Source of the DNA: Casuarius casuarius
Taxonomy: Eukaryota > Chordata > Aves > Casuariiformes > Casuariidae
NCBI GenBank assembly: GCA_003342895.1
Contig: PTFA01000043.1
Span: 467,610 to 531,609, forward strand
Length of the DNA: 64,000 nt
Reading direction: 5' to 3'
Shown: positions 22,940-34,203 of the stretch, in pieces
Numbering within the stretch: position 1 is the first letter of the stretch
Layout: the number at the start of each line of letters is the position of its first letter
The notes under the pieces: model-generated
Seen by the model: the letters and a program-made list of their open reading frames with translations, nothing else
Databases searched by the model: none
What the model was told of the DNA's origin: nothing
Position numbers and translations under genes: made by a program

Positions 22940-23144
22940 TCCAAGCGTTGTGCACAACCGCAAGCACGTGGCAGGAGCATAAATAAAAGCTACAGGAGAC
23001 TCTTCCCGGGACAAAGATTTGAATCAGATATTGGAGCTGGAGGAAGAGTTGGCAAACCCCACTCAACTAATGCCACAGAGGAGCTGCAAGTGCAAAAGCG
23101 CACCAGCTGCTGCACCGCCCCTGTAGCCCTGGGAAAATCCGGGT

Positions 23145-23655
23145 AAGGAGTCCCCGGTGGCTGAGGTTCACCACCACGAAACAAACATTTTAGGAGAGAA
23201 CCAGCAAGTAATTAAGTGACCAGGAGGCACACAGAGGGATGCATTCATCAGAAGCAATATTCTCTGCAAAGAAGCAACTGCTGAGCTGTTCAGTGGCGGA
23301 AAAGCAACAAACCTGGCGGCTCCGAGGTTAGGTTACAGACTGCTCTCTATTACTATTTTAGACTTTTGGTCAAGACCACCATATTGGTATGTTTTTGGAG
23401 GTCTCAACTAAATACCTACACACACCTCTCAAAGTATGCCACTAACGCAGTTTGGCAGCTTTACTGCAGACGTGCAATAAGGCAATGACGAGTAGGTGGC
23501 CACGAAAGGATGAGAAGAGTCAGCATATACAGAAGACTTAATTTGCACTAGTTTGCAAGGAAAAGTTAAATTCAGTCAGTTCATGATGTTAACTTGGAAA
23601 AAACTTTCCCCCAGTGAAGGCTGGTGCTCGCTAGCATTCAGCTGCAATGTTATCG
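23145..23655. other. Non-coding segment with a CTCF-like word
   Basis: At 23489-23502 the sequence matches about ten of fourteen positions of the CTCF core as I remember it, around AGTAGGTGGC. No other structure is evident. It lies just 3' of the minus-strand coding candidate. Confidence 0.25.
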
Positions 23656-23660
23656 CTTTT

Positions 23661-24068
23661 TTATTTTCTTTTCTGTCTTAAGAACACTTTATAGACATCT
23701 AGCAGGACACATGTAATCAATAGCACAACTGAAATGCTGCAAATATTAACTCTCCAAAAACAACAGAACTTACAAGTTGAATGAGAAAAATACTGGTAAT
23801 TCATCTTGATTTCTGAATTTGGGATTGGTGATTCTGTTCTTTGTTTGTCAGGATATGTAGATAACGAGTCTGGATTTTCTGTAATGGTATAAAATGTTTG
23901 CCCTTGCAGAGCCTCTGTCACCAACTGGTTGAGATGCTCCAATATGGATAAAAGCACTGTTTTTTCTCCCACCTGCGCTTTCACTAGGCCTCCATGCTGC
24001 ATCTCCAAAGGCAACAACTTCTGCCTATATTCCAAGATCTGCAGCCTGGCCACAGCATAACAAACCAG
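23661..24068 (-). CDS. Candidate terminal coding exon, coiled-coil and C-terminal membrane protein
   Basis: I do not recognise this protein. Reading minus from about 24068, an open frame of roughly 130 residues begins with a Leu/Ile-rich amphipathic helix. It contains LLSILEHLNQLVTEAL, with hydrophobic residues at heptad-like spacing. A polar Ser/Pro/Asn linker follows, then Cys/Trp residues and a strongly hydrophobic segment of about 20 residues (ISVVLLITCVLL). The tail is basic and ends RQKRK. The stop codon overlaps an AATAAA polyadenylation-like word. The left boundary could be a splice acceptor at GTGGCCAG or GGCTGCAG near 24047-24053, since a stop lies at 24075-24077. The composition reads like a real tail-anchored coiled-coil protein, but frames this long also arise by chance in 64 kb. 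A pseudogene exon is an alternative. Confidence 0.3.
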   Translation of the reverse strand: MVCYAVARLQILEYRQKLLPLEMQHGGLVKAQVGEKTVLLSILEHLNQLVTEALQGQTFYTITENPDSLSTYPDKQRTESPIPNSEIKMNYQYFSHSTCKFCCFWRVNICSISVVLLITCVLLDVYKVFLRQKRK

Positions 24069-24141
24069 AATCAGTCATGTGCCCTGTAGTTCCAGCAGCA
24101 GCAGCAGTTCAGTGGTTATTTCTTATCCATTTCTCTAGTCA

Positions 24142-24237
24142 AATCCTTCCACAAAATTCTTGTATCCTCCAAACCATCTCTTCCTCCTGGCTTATATTTT
24201 CTGGGTTCAAACTCCATTCATTGGCTGCTTTCAAGAT
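24142..24237 (-). other. Possible upstream exon-like frame, minus strand
   Basis: After a TG-rich tract ending in ATCAG (acceptor-like, 24238-24240), the minus strand opens a 32-codon frame beginning ILKAANEW and containing an acidic QEEEM stretch. It ends at a TGA at 24139-24141. Its frame differs by one base from the downstream coiled-coil frame. A clean donor is not seen (only weak GTTTGG or GTGGAA). It may be a second exon, a frameshifted part of one decayed gene, or chance. Confidence 0.15.
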
Positions 24238-24240
24238 CTG

Positions 24241-24282
24241 ATACATATACGCACATGCACACACACACATATATATGCATAA
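24241..24282. repeat. Mixed (CA)n/(TA)n microsatellite
   Basis: ATACATATAC, then ACACACACACAT, then ATATATATGCATA form a short compound dinucleotide repeat. On the minus strand it forms a TG-rich tract that could act as a pyrimidine-like stretch before the acceptor at 24238. Confidence 0.85.
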
Positions 24283-24426
24283 ATAGCCTCAAACTTTCTT
24301 TTCCTCAAATGTAGCTAAGGTGAGCAAACACATACTGTGGATTTAAATAAACTGATATTCCTCTATTACCTGTAGTACCTTCAGAAACTTTTATATTAAC
24401 TGTATTGTCCCCAGTCCCTTCACTTA

Positions 24427-24497
24427 CCTGTCCCAAACTGACTTAGCCTACGATAAATGGTCTCATGGGCTGGTTTATCCCTGGAGGCTGCCTGAAT
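24427..24497 (-). other. Possible exon ending in strong splice donor, minus strand
   Basis: On the minus strand GGGACAG/GTAAGTG is a near-perfect donor. The frame before it reads AASRDKPAHETIYRRLSQFG over about 20 residues. The preceding in-frame TAG at the GTGTAG word could mark an acceptor near 24498. The phase (one base over) does not join to the frames downstream that I tested. It may be part of the same small minus-strand gene. I could not build a consistent model. Confidence 0.18.
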
Positions 24498-24689
24498 GCA
24501 TTTACGCTACACCCAGCACCACGTCATCATCCTCTGTGACACTGCCAGTACCACCAGGCTGATGCTTAATAGAAGCTGATGATTAGCATCAAGATGCCGG
24601 TTAACAAGACAGTTTCTTTTAATGGCTTGTATTGATGTATGAATTAATGAAATTCCACAATACTTTGTGTGCAGAGAGGGCTCGTGTGA

Positions 24690-24890
24690 CACCCTCGAGC
24701 AGCACACAAGCCATCCGCGTTGCTGTTTGCGTTCAGGCTGTCGGCAGGCCGCGAGGTGAAGCAGGCTACGCACGTGCCCTCTCGCACGCGGCCTGGACAG
24801 CCACGCTAAAAACACCTGGGACGACCCACAGCCGGCGACTTCAGCAAAGCGGCATCAACCTACGTTCGCTGAACGTATGGCCCAATAGTT
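24690..24890. promoter_or_regulatory. CpG-rich patch upstream of the minus-strand candidate
   Basis: About 20 CpGs occur in 200 bases. If the exon-like pieces at 23661-24497 belong to a minus-strand gene, this patch lies 200-400 bases upstream and would suit its promoter. Frames crossing it on both strands are GC-driven and unrecognised. Confidence 0.3.
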
Positions 24891-25060
24891 GCATGTAGGA
24901 GAACCAGCAGCACAAATTCCCGTGCAAACGGCCAAAGTGCCATACGGGATAAGTCAAACCGAAGTCCTGACGCTGAGAGGAACTCGCTCTCTTAACTTTG
25001 AAGTGACACTTGAAAGCTTCAGCGGTCAACCCACTTCCTCAAGTGTCCAAAAAGATACAT

Positions 25061-25084
25061 ACTGAGACGAGCACACTGAGACGA
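25061..25084 (+). repeat. 10-bp direct repeat at 14-bp spacing
   Basis: ACTGAGACGA occurs at 25061-25070 and 25075-25084. The whole 14-base units are ACTGAGACGAGCAC and ACTGAGACGAATCT. It is a small local duplication. Confidence 0.75.
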
Positions 25085-25089
25085 ATCTG

Positions 25090-28000
25090 CTCTACCTTTA
25101 ATTAGAAGACCATCAATATCAAGTGCGCAATTTCATTTGCTATTAAGTAAACCTTCTGCTTTTTAAGGGCACTTGAACTTTCCTAGGAGCACAAGTACCA
25201 GCATGCAATCGGAACACGAGGTAAATACCAACAGCGTCAGCAGCACTGTTGCCTCTTGAAGGCAGATTTGATAGGTAGGAAATGGCTACGCGTGCATCCC
25301 CACTTTGCCTCAATACCAAAAGGTACAGGCCCCCAGCTGTGTAGCATCAAGATTTGGGGTACTGCACCAATTACTACAGTGCTGATACATAACCTTGGCA
25401 TGCTGAGACCTTGTCTTCCTGGGGACAGCTTGGTTTGTTTGAATAATCACTTGAATGAAGCATAACTTGCTCCCAAGCTAGGGAAGGTGCTAGCACAGAG
25501 CCAGAGACTCCAATGAGCTCTATGCACTTTTCAGTGACACCTAGTAAATGCAGTCAAAAATGCCAGAGGGGTTCACAGATAAGGCTCAGACACCAGCTGC
25601 CCTAACTTGATTTTAGGCAAAACAACTGGGGTCAATATTTTACGTGCATGGAAGAATCACACCGTTCATCTTTCAATCGCTAAGTAAAATGTTTCCTTTA
25701 CCAAATTTTGAAACTGTAACCCATCTTCAGCCGGTATAAGGCAGTTCCAGGTTGGAGATCCCCGAGCAAGCTCTGAGCAGGAGGGACCATCAGTATGGCA
25801 CAGCACGGTGCCCTGCTGCAACAGGCTGAGGGGCTGCAAGGAATGGGGCTGCACGAGCACAGTCCTGCAGCTAGATTAAATGGAAAGGCAGAGACGCAGC
25901 AGCTCCCAGATCTGCAGCCATTTGGTGTCAAGCTCAGGGACAGCTGCACGGTGCTCCAACGTACCACGTAACCTGCCCCAAGATGAGGACGCCTGGGAGC
26001 GGGCCCCAGGATGCAGGTTTTATTGACAGCGCTTGGCAAATTCTACGCACAAACCATCAAGCCACTGTCTGCCTCCGTTCTGTCCTTCTCTCCTCTTTCT
26101 TCCAAAAGAGAGAAAACAGAGAGACTAAAACTTTATTGACTTCAGTCCTTCGTTTGCTATTTTGGCACAGTGCCTTACGGAGTCATCAGACATTTGTTTG
26201 ATTTATCGCACATTCACAAGGGTGTTTAACCCGTGAATGATCATGGGAATGAAGTTAACGTACCTTGTCTAACTGTGTAAGAGGAATTTGAGCCCATGGG
26301 TAGATGAGAGAACGCAGTCCACACTGGGTGAAAAGCGGCAGTTATTTCTGAGCAGCAAGGGGGAAAAGCAAAAATATGGGGAAAAACAGACCTTGGTATT
26401 TTATTCTGACCCAAGCATTTTCTCTGTCTTAGGAAACCAACTAGTACTTCAGAAGATAACACTCTAAGTATCAGCTCTTTAGCAGAAAGACGGAGGGTCG
26501 ATTTGCTTTCAACTAACTGGTCAAATGTTAAGAATTTCCTAATTGCCTTAATTTTATTTGTCTCTAATCCTATTAGCAAAGAGAAGTGTGCACACTGGGG
26601 GAGGGAACTGATTGGTGGGGAGGGGAATGCCTTCATATCTGCAATATAGAAAAACTCCCATTTCATACACAGCTTTAGCGTATTCAGTGCTGGATGTCAA
26701 CAGATGACTGTTTCCTTCTAATTGTTTCACTGCTTTGCTGGGCTGCCTGTTCTTGAAAACTTTCTTTGAGGGCTTTAATAGCAGGCATTCATTTCTGCTA
26801 CAGATAAGGTGAGTCTAGCTCTTTATGCGTAGTAATTTAATAGGAACTCAGATCTAATTTAATAGATCCTTTATGTCTCTGTCAAAGACTGTTAACATTG
26901 ATTGGTGCAATGTCTTATAGAAGTCAGTAAATACATTAATCTCTTGAGAGCTTGCGACAACAGTTCCGTTAACAGCATGAACAATACGGATGGACAAAGC
27001 ATTACTGAACAAAAGAGGAACTGAACTGAAAACTTATACTAAGCCAAGACAGAAAAACTCTTGAAATGCGGGCATTACTGACTATTTAGCAAAGTCCAGA
27101 TGTGGATCAGTGAATACTGCTAAATCTGGACAAGACCTACTGGAGTTTCAGAAGTACCAGCTTGAATTCATCCTCTAACCATAATTCTGTTTATTGAAAC
27201 TGAAGGAAGTGGGGACAACACTGTTAATATAAGACTTGGAAGGCTTTGAATAGCCTTGGTAGGCGAGTAATCTTAGTTTCCTATCCGTATTTCCCTACTG
27301 GCTGCATTTTTTGGCTGGCTTGTCTACACAGAAGACAAATTCTTCAGAGTCAAGACAACCTCATATTATATTTCAGAACAGTAGAACAGCAGGGCCTTAA
27401 CATCAGTTTGGACATCTAAGGCCGCTCTGACATGGATAGTACGAGGCCTGTAGTCATAAATGCATTTTATATATTCTACCTCTATTCCAGATGTCCCTGC
27501 TTCCTGATTCTGGAAAAGACCAGGATCACGAGAAGTCATTTCTTACTGTAACTCCACATTGAAATAGAAGAAGTAGGATAATAATTCCAGCCCTGGGTTG
27601 AAGACTCAGATACTTTTGCTATGGTTTTACCAAAAACCTTGAACTTAATGCTAAAATTTAAGACATGATGTGAGCACATATTAGTCAACATAAACAAGCA
27701 CATCTTTTGAAAGTTTAAGTTAAAAGCAGACCAAAGTTTTAACTCAACCAGTTTAGCATATGTTAAACCCAACATGCCTTTCATTCAGAACATGCTATCA
27801 CCACATCCTACTAATATTGTATTTACTGTAGGCAAAGATTAAGGCATTTATGTAACCAAACCACCAACCCATGCTCACATCTGTATAGTAGGAATTAATC
27901 ATTCTATCCAATAGGATGGCAAACTATAAAAATGCAGAAAGTCTTTATCTCTGTGTTAGAAAGTAAAGGAGGCCATCTCATCTCAGCTATGAAAGCTAGC

Positions 28001-28195
28001 CAAAAAAAACAGCTAGGAAACCTCTTGCTCTTGCGCAGACAGAAACCACGCTAGATGTATTTGTTCTTTATTCGCAGTTCTGGCTCACTATACTTTCTAC
28101 GCTTCACTTTCTGTACTTAACAGTACAGGAAGCAATGCCCGAGGCTTACTCCCTGCTGGATGCTGAGCACCCACAACTCCGATAGCCTTAAAAGG
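25090..28195. other. Non-coding segment
   Basis: No gene is supported. A 141-codon minus-strand frame at 26241-26666 has no recognisable domain. At 26597-26625 four G-runs occur with an 11-base middle loop, a weak quadruplex candidate. TAATTTAATAG is repeated at about 26833 and 26855. Confidence 0.5.
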
Positions 28196-28199
28196 CAGA

Positions 28200-28233
28200 C
28201 GAAGTGCTCAACCCATCAGCCGAAGTGCTCAAC
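28200..28233 (+). repeat. 13-bp direct repeat at 21-bp spacing
   Basis: CGAAGTGCTCAAC is found exactly at 28200-28212 and 28221-28233. It is a two-copy local duplication containing one CpG per copy. Confidence 0.8.
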
Positions 28234-28239
28234 AACTCC

Positions 28240-31200
28240 CAGGATAGATTTTTCCTCTATACCACTGGCCACCACTGGTAAATTCGTATTAGCATAAACA
28301 AAGATTCATGTAAATGTAAATGATTGATCTCAAGGTAATCTCTGCAGCATATTATTGACTCCTTTTCATTTCAAAGCCAGCCTATAACTGAAGAACTTGG
28401 GTAGGAAGCAAAAGCAAACTATCATGGCAGGAATATCAGTGTGTTTTGGATGCAAAGCAGAAGCTTATCTGTTTTACTATTGCAGCACCAGAGAAAATCA
28501 ATTTTGACACAGAACTGCCACTTTACAAGCAAATAACTATACTTTCCAATAACCTAATCTGTGCAAAGCCTACTGAAAATTCCCTAAAGAACCAGTAGTT
28601 AAAACCTCCATTAAATCAAAGGGTTTAATATGGAAAGGGAAGAGAAGATGCAGTTTGACTTGGGAATGTAATGGACTCAGTGGGGAAATAAATATGTTGT
28701 TTTATGTGTACAGTTACAGAATTTGAGAACACAGCATTCATTTCAAAGGGAATTCTCTTGCTGTGCAACTTATTCCTAAACAGATGTGATTTTTGCTTAT
28801 TCAAAAACATTTAGGTAACAATTACAGCATAATAAATTATAATTGCCATCATCTTCCAGCTATGCTACGACTTCTATGCAAACACAAGGAAAATGCAATT
28901 ATATGGAACGGTAAATTCTATTTCCAGGTAGCTTAGAGCACTGACAAGACACTTGTTTGTTTTACTTAGAATGAACCATACTTTTTAACTTATCTATAAA
29001 AATGAAAAGGATGTGTCTGTTAAGGATCCTGACAGCCTGATAAGGCCTATCTTACACAACCACTGCTCAAAGAGGGGCCTAATTCTAAGCAAGTTAATTA
29101 TAGTATTGGGCTCTCGTGTTTTCTGTTAGGAGTCTCTTTAAACAAATTTCTAAGGAGACATTTGATTCAGCAAGGCATGGCCTTTCTGAACATTGAGGAA
29201 GGAGCAGATAGACTAGAAATTGTCAGGAAAACAAGACCTTCATGATGAAATATTATGGGAGCTCACACACAAAGTGAACCCAATGCTTTTTGTAGAACGT
29301 AAATGGTCCTACAGAAATTCGGCGAGCACTGTATCTTAGGTGTGGGATTCTCCAAGAAAAGTCGTAAATAATCCACACAAACACTGAAATTCTTTGTTAA
29401 ACTTCCACGGTATATTGCTAATTTTCTCTTAATTTACTTCTTCTGCATTGCAGACTAAGCTCAATGTTTTACGTTGTATAACTCCTATGCCAGGAGCTGC
29501 CGTTTATTTGTTTTTACAGTGTCTACTGATCTGCTTAGTTCAGTATTTAAACTCATATTCTGGCTAGTGTTATGCCATGTTAATCTCGTACTTGCTGCAA
29601 TCTTTTCAAAATGTTCCTATGCGAAAGTCGAAGTGCGCTCAGGATTGGCAAGGCTTCCTTCGTGTACTCATCAGGTTACAGACCACGGCGCTCTCAAACA
29701 CAAAACATGGGTGGGCTACGGCAGCTGCTCAAGTTGGGGAATCAATATGGCCAGGAAGGAGCTTTGAAGATGAGAAGAATTACCAACAGCGGAACAAACG
29801 CTCACGGTGCCGGTGGGAGGACACCTGGAACAGGCTCCAAGTGCTGCTAAGGAAATCTGTAACAAAAGAGCAAGTTTTCGCAGCCGAGAGAATCTGGTTT
29901 GGTTTTGAGCCATTCAAAAATCAAAGCATATTAATCTATAGTGAGCTACAAGCCATAAGATTTTGGAGAAAGGCCAGGAGCTCCAGAATGGATGCGGAGA
30001 CTATAGGTCACACTGCTACTATACCTAAGAATGATTAACAGGACTCCTCAACAAAAAAGAAACAAAACGTAAAGGGTATGATCTAGTTATGCACTTATAA
30101 TTCTTTCGGTTTTTATAAGCTGACAAGATCTTTTTCAACAAAAAAAAAGCCATTCAATTTGTTATTTCGGTGACTAATAATTCTTTTTTTTCTATGAAAA
30201 CTAAAAGAACCCACCACTGAAAAGAAGCAATTAACCATTTATTTCATCCTGGACATGATCTTGGTAAATATTGACTACAGCCTTCCAACACATTAAAAAG
30301 ACACTAAAGGTTAAAGCACTAGTGTAACCGAAGTTACTACAGTTATTAAATATTTGTGCCAAGTGTCCAAGGAGTCTGTTATTCTGGGTGGTTATTTAAC
30401 ACTCTTGCTGTTTCTTCCTCTGGCTAGAAGCTGTTCAGCCAGGACCACTGCACGGATTTTGAGGTCTGCGCTTGGATAGGGGTAGCAATAGCAGGAAGCA
30501 GTGAGGACCGAATTCAGATAAAGGGAATTTCAAAGCTCTTGCAAGCCAGGCTTGCTCCAAGGACTCATCATTTGGAACAATTTTTCACTGCGGGAGTTCA
30601 ATTATTCTGTCCTTTTTCCCTCCTTTCCTTCCTTCATTTTATTATTTAAGAATCGTTGGACAAGATCAGTGCAGCCTTAACTGTATGTACGCTTTGTTCC
30701 TGGCTGCCATTTATACTGTACCGGGGTATTGTGATTTTCTAGAGGCTGACTGGGATTTTCTGACAAAATAGATTTTTCATCAGGAAATAACAACTCACCG
30801 AGACAAACTTGTTTCATGAAAGTGTCAGATTCAACAGAATTTCACTGGAAAATATTTTTAAGGACAAAGTAGAGATTTCTGGTTGTAACTAAGAAAGAAG
30901 AGACACAGAACCACCTCTACCTGTATCTCCCAAATGGGAACGGTGCCAACTTTTCACCTATTGATTTTTCCTGGATGCTGCTTCCTAAGACACATTTCAG
31001 AAGATTTCTTTGGGCTTCGTCCTACCTTGGAACAGGAACATTTTCGAAACTTTGACAATTTTTGAGGTGCAGAAACTATTACCTACCCATCCCATCTCTT
31101 TTCTTTTTCTACAGAGCATAACCCCTTCAGTAGACCAACTATTCTCTGAGCCATTCCTGGGAAAAAACTTCATATTTTCATGCTCATGCTATGAAATCTA

Positions 31201-33540
31201 AGCTTCAGCAAGAAGGTAAAAATCACCAGCTATCCCTCCAGTGTCACAGTTTCTGGTGGCTCTCACACACTGGAGACATGAAATCAGCCACAGAGACTGC
31301 AACTGAGAATACAGTTCAGCTGCAGAATGGTAACGTCATCACTATGTCTGTCTTTTCTCCCATTGCTAAAGAAATTAGTCTTAACATCTTTGTTAGAGTC
31401 TGAAGTGTTATAGCAGTTACGTTAGAAATCAATTATAAAATGCAACATCAATTCATTATAATTAAACAAGCTGTTATAACCAGTATCAATTTGAAAGCCT
31501 GATTCTCAGAAAAGGCACAGTAATTTTATACTTGTTTAATAAAGTATAGCTTCCAAGGACAGAATAAGGGTTTTTTTTTCTTCTTCTTTGTTAAGAATAA
31601 TGGGATTTTTAAAGTTGTTTTAAACCTTTTCTTCTATAGCAATTCAGAGGTACAAGTGCTTCAGTAAGTCACAATCCAAATCAGCTAGTCTATGCCCTGT
31701 GGTATGAAGGAACACCAACGCTTAAAAATATTTTTCTAAAAAACAACAACAACAAAAAAACAATTTCAAGATCTAGAAAAGGTCACCTGAGTTCTGAGAA
31801 CTTCAGTTCTCTCCAGTGAAAGAGAAGTTTGTAACAGGTTGAGGAAGGAGCCCAAGTTTCATCAGGGACAGGCACCTGCGGGGCCAACATGAGTGCCTAT
31901 GGTTGAACTGCTTTTTCTTAAAAGAGAACCAGGATACATTCACATATGTGGCATTATCCCATATTATCACATCCAGGAAACTATATATAAAAGAGGTTTC
32001 ATACTCTGTATGTCACTTCCATAGAACACTTACTTTAATTTGACCTGAAAATTAGCAAAGTTGCTGAGTTCTCTCGTGTAGAAAAGAGCCCTATATTGCA
32101 GCCGGAGGTTTCCAAGGCAATATCCCAGGCCAACCTGGGACGTTAAGGCTTCATTCAGAAGGGGGCAAGTCAAGTTACATAGTATTTAATTAGCAGGAGT
32201 ATTAGATGCAAAAATGCTGCTTTTCTCAAAGAAAGAACAGCCGGCAAGAGAGGAAGGAACCACCATGACTGACAAAATCCAGCTGCCCCCCATCAGCGAC
32301 CAAGGTTTCCCTTTCCACCTAATCTTTCATCACTTCTTTTGTTTCCTTTAGAAAAATATTTATCCTTAACAAGACGCCTGGATTGCATTTAACTTCTTAC
32401 TGGGTAAAATGAAAATCAAGTTCACACTCTACTTAAATATTTCAAGGAGAAGAGAGGGAAGATGGCGAACTCAAACAAACAAAAAAGTCTTTGAGAAACA
32501 CTTATTTTTCTTAAGACCTTGGGGAAAGAGTTGGACTTACAGAGTCACAAAGTGAAAGAAAACATTTTATCAACGGGGCCACCTGGCCACTCTGTCCAGT
32601 GCTTTTAACAAACCAACAGGGCAGAAGGACTGTCAGGAATCCATTTAAACAGTCTGTTAATTCTATCCTTTACAAAAGGTTAGTAACCAATGCACTTAAA
32701 AGGCACAGGATTTAATGCGTCTGCTCCGTTTCAGAGCTACAGCAGAGAAATCCGGTTCCAGGGTTACAGAAGAGTGGCAAATGGTCTGAAAAAGTGGGAT
32801 TAAAACATCTCAACTGACTTGGAAACTAAATGACATGTAAAAAAAAATCCCAGAGAAATGGGGTTAACCTAGGACTCTTCGAATCGCACCACAAACCAGG
32901 GTTTGCGGGCACAGCCGTAACCCTAGTGACGGACAACAGAGCATTCAGATTGCCTCCTGTCTTCCCTGGTGTACAAAGACATGTAAAGCACCGCGAAAAT
33001 GGTACAGAATGGGTCGTAGCAAGAGCGGGGACACGTGCCTGCCAGTCAGTGATCAGATGGCCATTTCAAGCTTCTTAAAACATCCCTTCTTCAGCTCCAC
33101 TAAGAGCTGAGGGTTGTTAAATGGCAGAAAATGCATGGAGTGGCAACTACAGGCAACAACTCTTCTGCCAAAGGGCACATTTAGGCAAGTTTTTATTTTA
33201 ACTTGACTAAAATGTGGGCCTGGCGCTATGCAGTTTAATGCTGCCTTGCATTTGGAGTTTGTCTTACAACCTCTCCCCTTTTAATGCATGTCCCTCATTT
33301 TGCTCGTCTCCTCCAATTTCTGACGCGTCAGCATCCTGCTTTAGATCTTTAGTAGATTGAAAGGTGTGCCCTGTGGGTTACACTCTCTCTAAATCATCCG
33401 TGATGTATTACGCTTGGCTTAAATGGCTGAGTCTCATTTGCACAATTGCCCTATTAATTTACTCATCATTGATTTACACCACTCTCGCTGGAAACCATCC
33501 ACCAGACCTCTATTTTACACGCGCTCTCGAAAGCTCTGTT
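28240..33540. other. Non-coding segment
   Basis: Overlapping plus frames at 29474-30038 (up to 153 codons) show no family I recognise. A CTTT/CCTT-rich patch lies at about 30601-30640. AAC-type and A-rich repeats lie at about 31738-31762. No RNA gene or transposon body is recognised. Confidence 0.5.
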
Positions 33541-33545
33541 CTAGT

Positions 33546-33695
33546 CTTTTTCTCCCCTATCATCTTCCCCGTCTCATTTCTCTTTCATTTGTCTTCATTC
33601 ATCTATCTTTTATCTCCTGCCTCCCTCTCCCTCCCACTGTTCGGGCTGTTCCTTCTGTTTCTTCTCGGTTCTCCTCCGGTTACCCCCTCCCCACA
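33546..33695 (+). repeat. Long polypyrimidine-rich tract
   Basis: About 150 bases are made mostly of C and T on the plus strand (CTTTTTCTCCCC..., CTCCCTCTCCCTCCC, CCCCCTCCCC). It is the reason why two overlapping Ser/Leu/Phe/Pro-rich frames (33364-33746) stay open. Such tracts can adopt non-B structures, serve as splice-acceptor-like tracts or be degraded microsatellites. No exon is visible beyond it. Confidence 0.65.
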
Positions 33696-34177
33696 AGTCT
33701 CCTGTCTTGCTTCGGAGCGGCTAATAAATCTACCGTGAAAGGCTAGAAAACCCAGAAGATGCAGGTTTAAAGGTAAAAGAACATAAATAAATCAAGATCC
33801 CTCATGAAGAAGAGCAACAGCTGTGACTCCTTTTTGGAGAGTTCAAAGATTGATGGGTGACTATCATTATCTTTCTTAAAGTACTTTCCAACGTCCTTGC
33901 ATCTTTTTGTCTTCCTGTGAGGAGCCCAGTCTTGGAGCTCAGCCCTTACGGTTAGTTTTCAGGCCTCTCAACGTATCCGATGCCCCTGCACTGGTGCCCG
34001 GATTGCCACTTTGACTACCAAGGCCAAAGGCTTCCATCTTGTCGGTCTTTCTCTACATACTCAATAAATTGCTTGGATCCGATAGCATGTGTATAAATAT
34101 ACATGTATACCTTTTAACATACAGACAAATGTATCCACAGACTAGGGGCTTCTTCAAATCCTCTGCACACTCTGTGG

Positions 34178-34203
34178 AAAAATAAATAAATGAATAAATA
34201 AAA
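34178..34203 (+). repeat. (AAAT)n microsatellite
   Basis: Uninterrupted AAAT units with a single TGAAT variant. Confidence 0.9.

Noticed and set aside
26597..26625. Second G-quadruplex
   Set aside because: The middle loop is 11 bases, outside the usual limit, so folding is much less likely than at 22922.
29577..30038. 153-codon plus-strand frame
   Set aside because: No recognisable family, overlapped by another frame, and length within chance for 64 kb.
33364..33746. Two overlapping plus-strand frames with hydrophobic, membrane-like translation
   Set aside because: The hydrophobicity follows from the pyrimidine tract (Leu/Phe/Ser/Pro codons). Two frames look equally membrane-like, which argues for composition.
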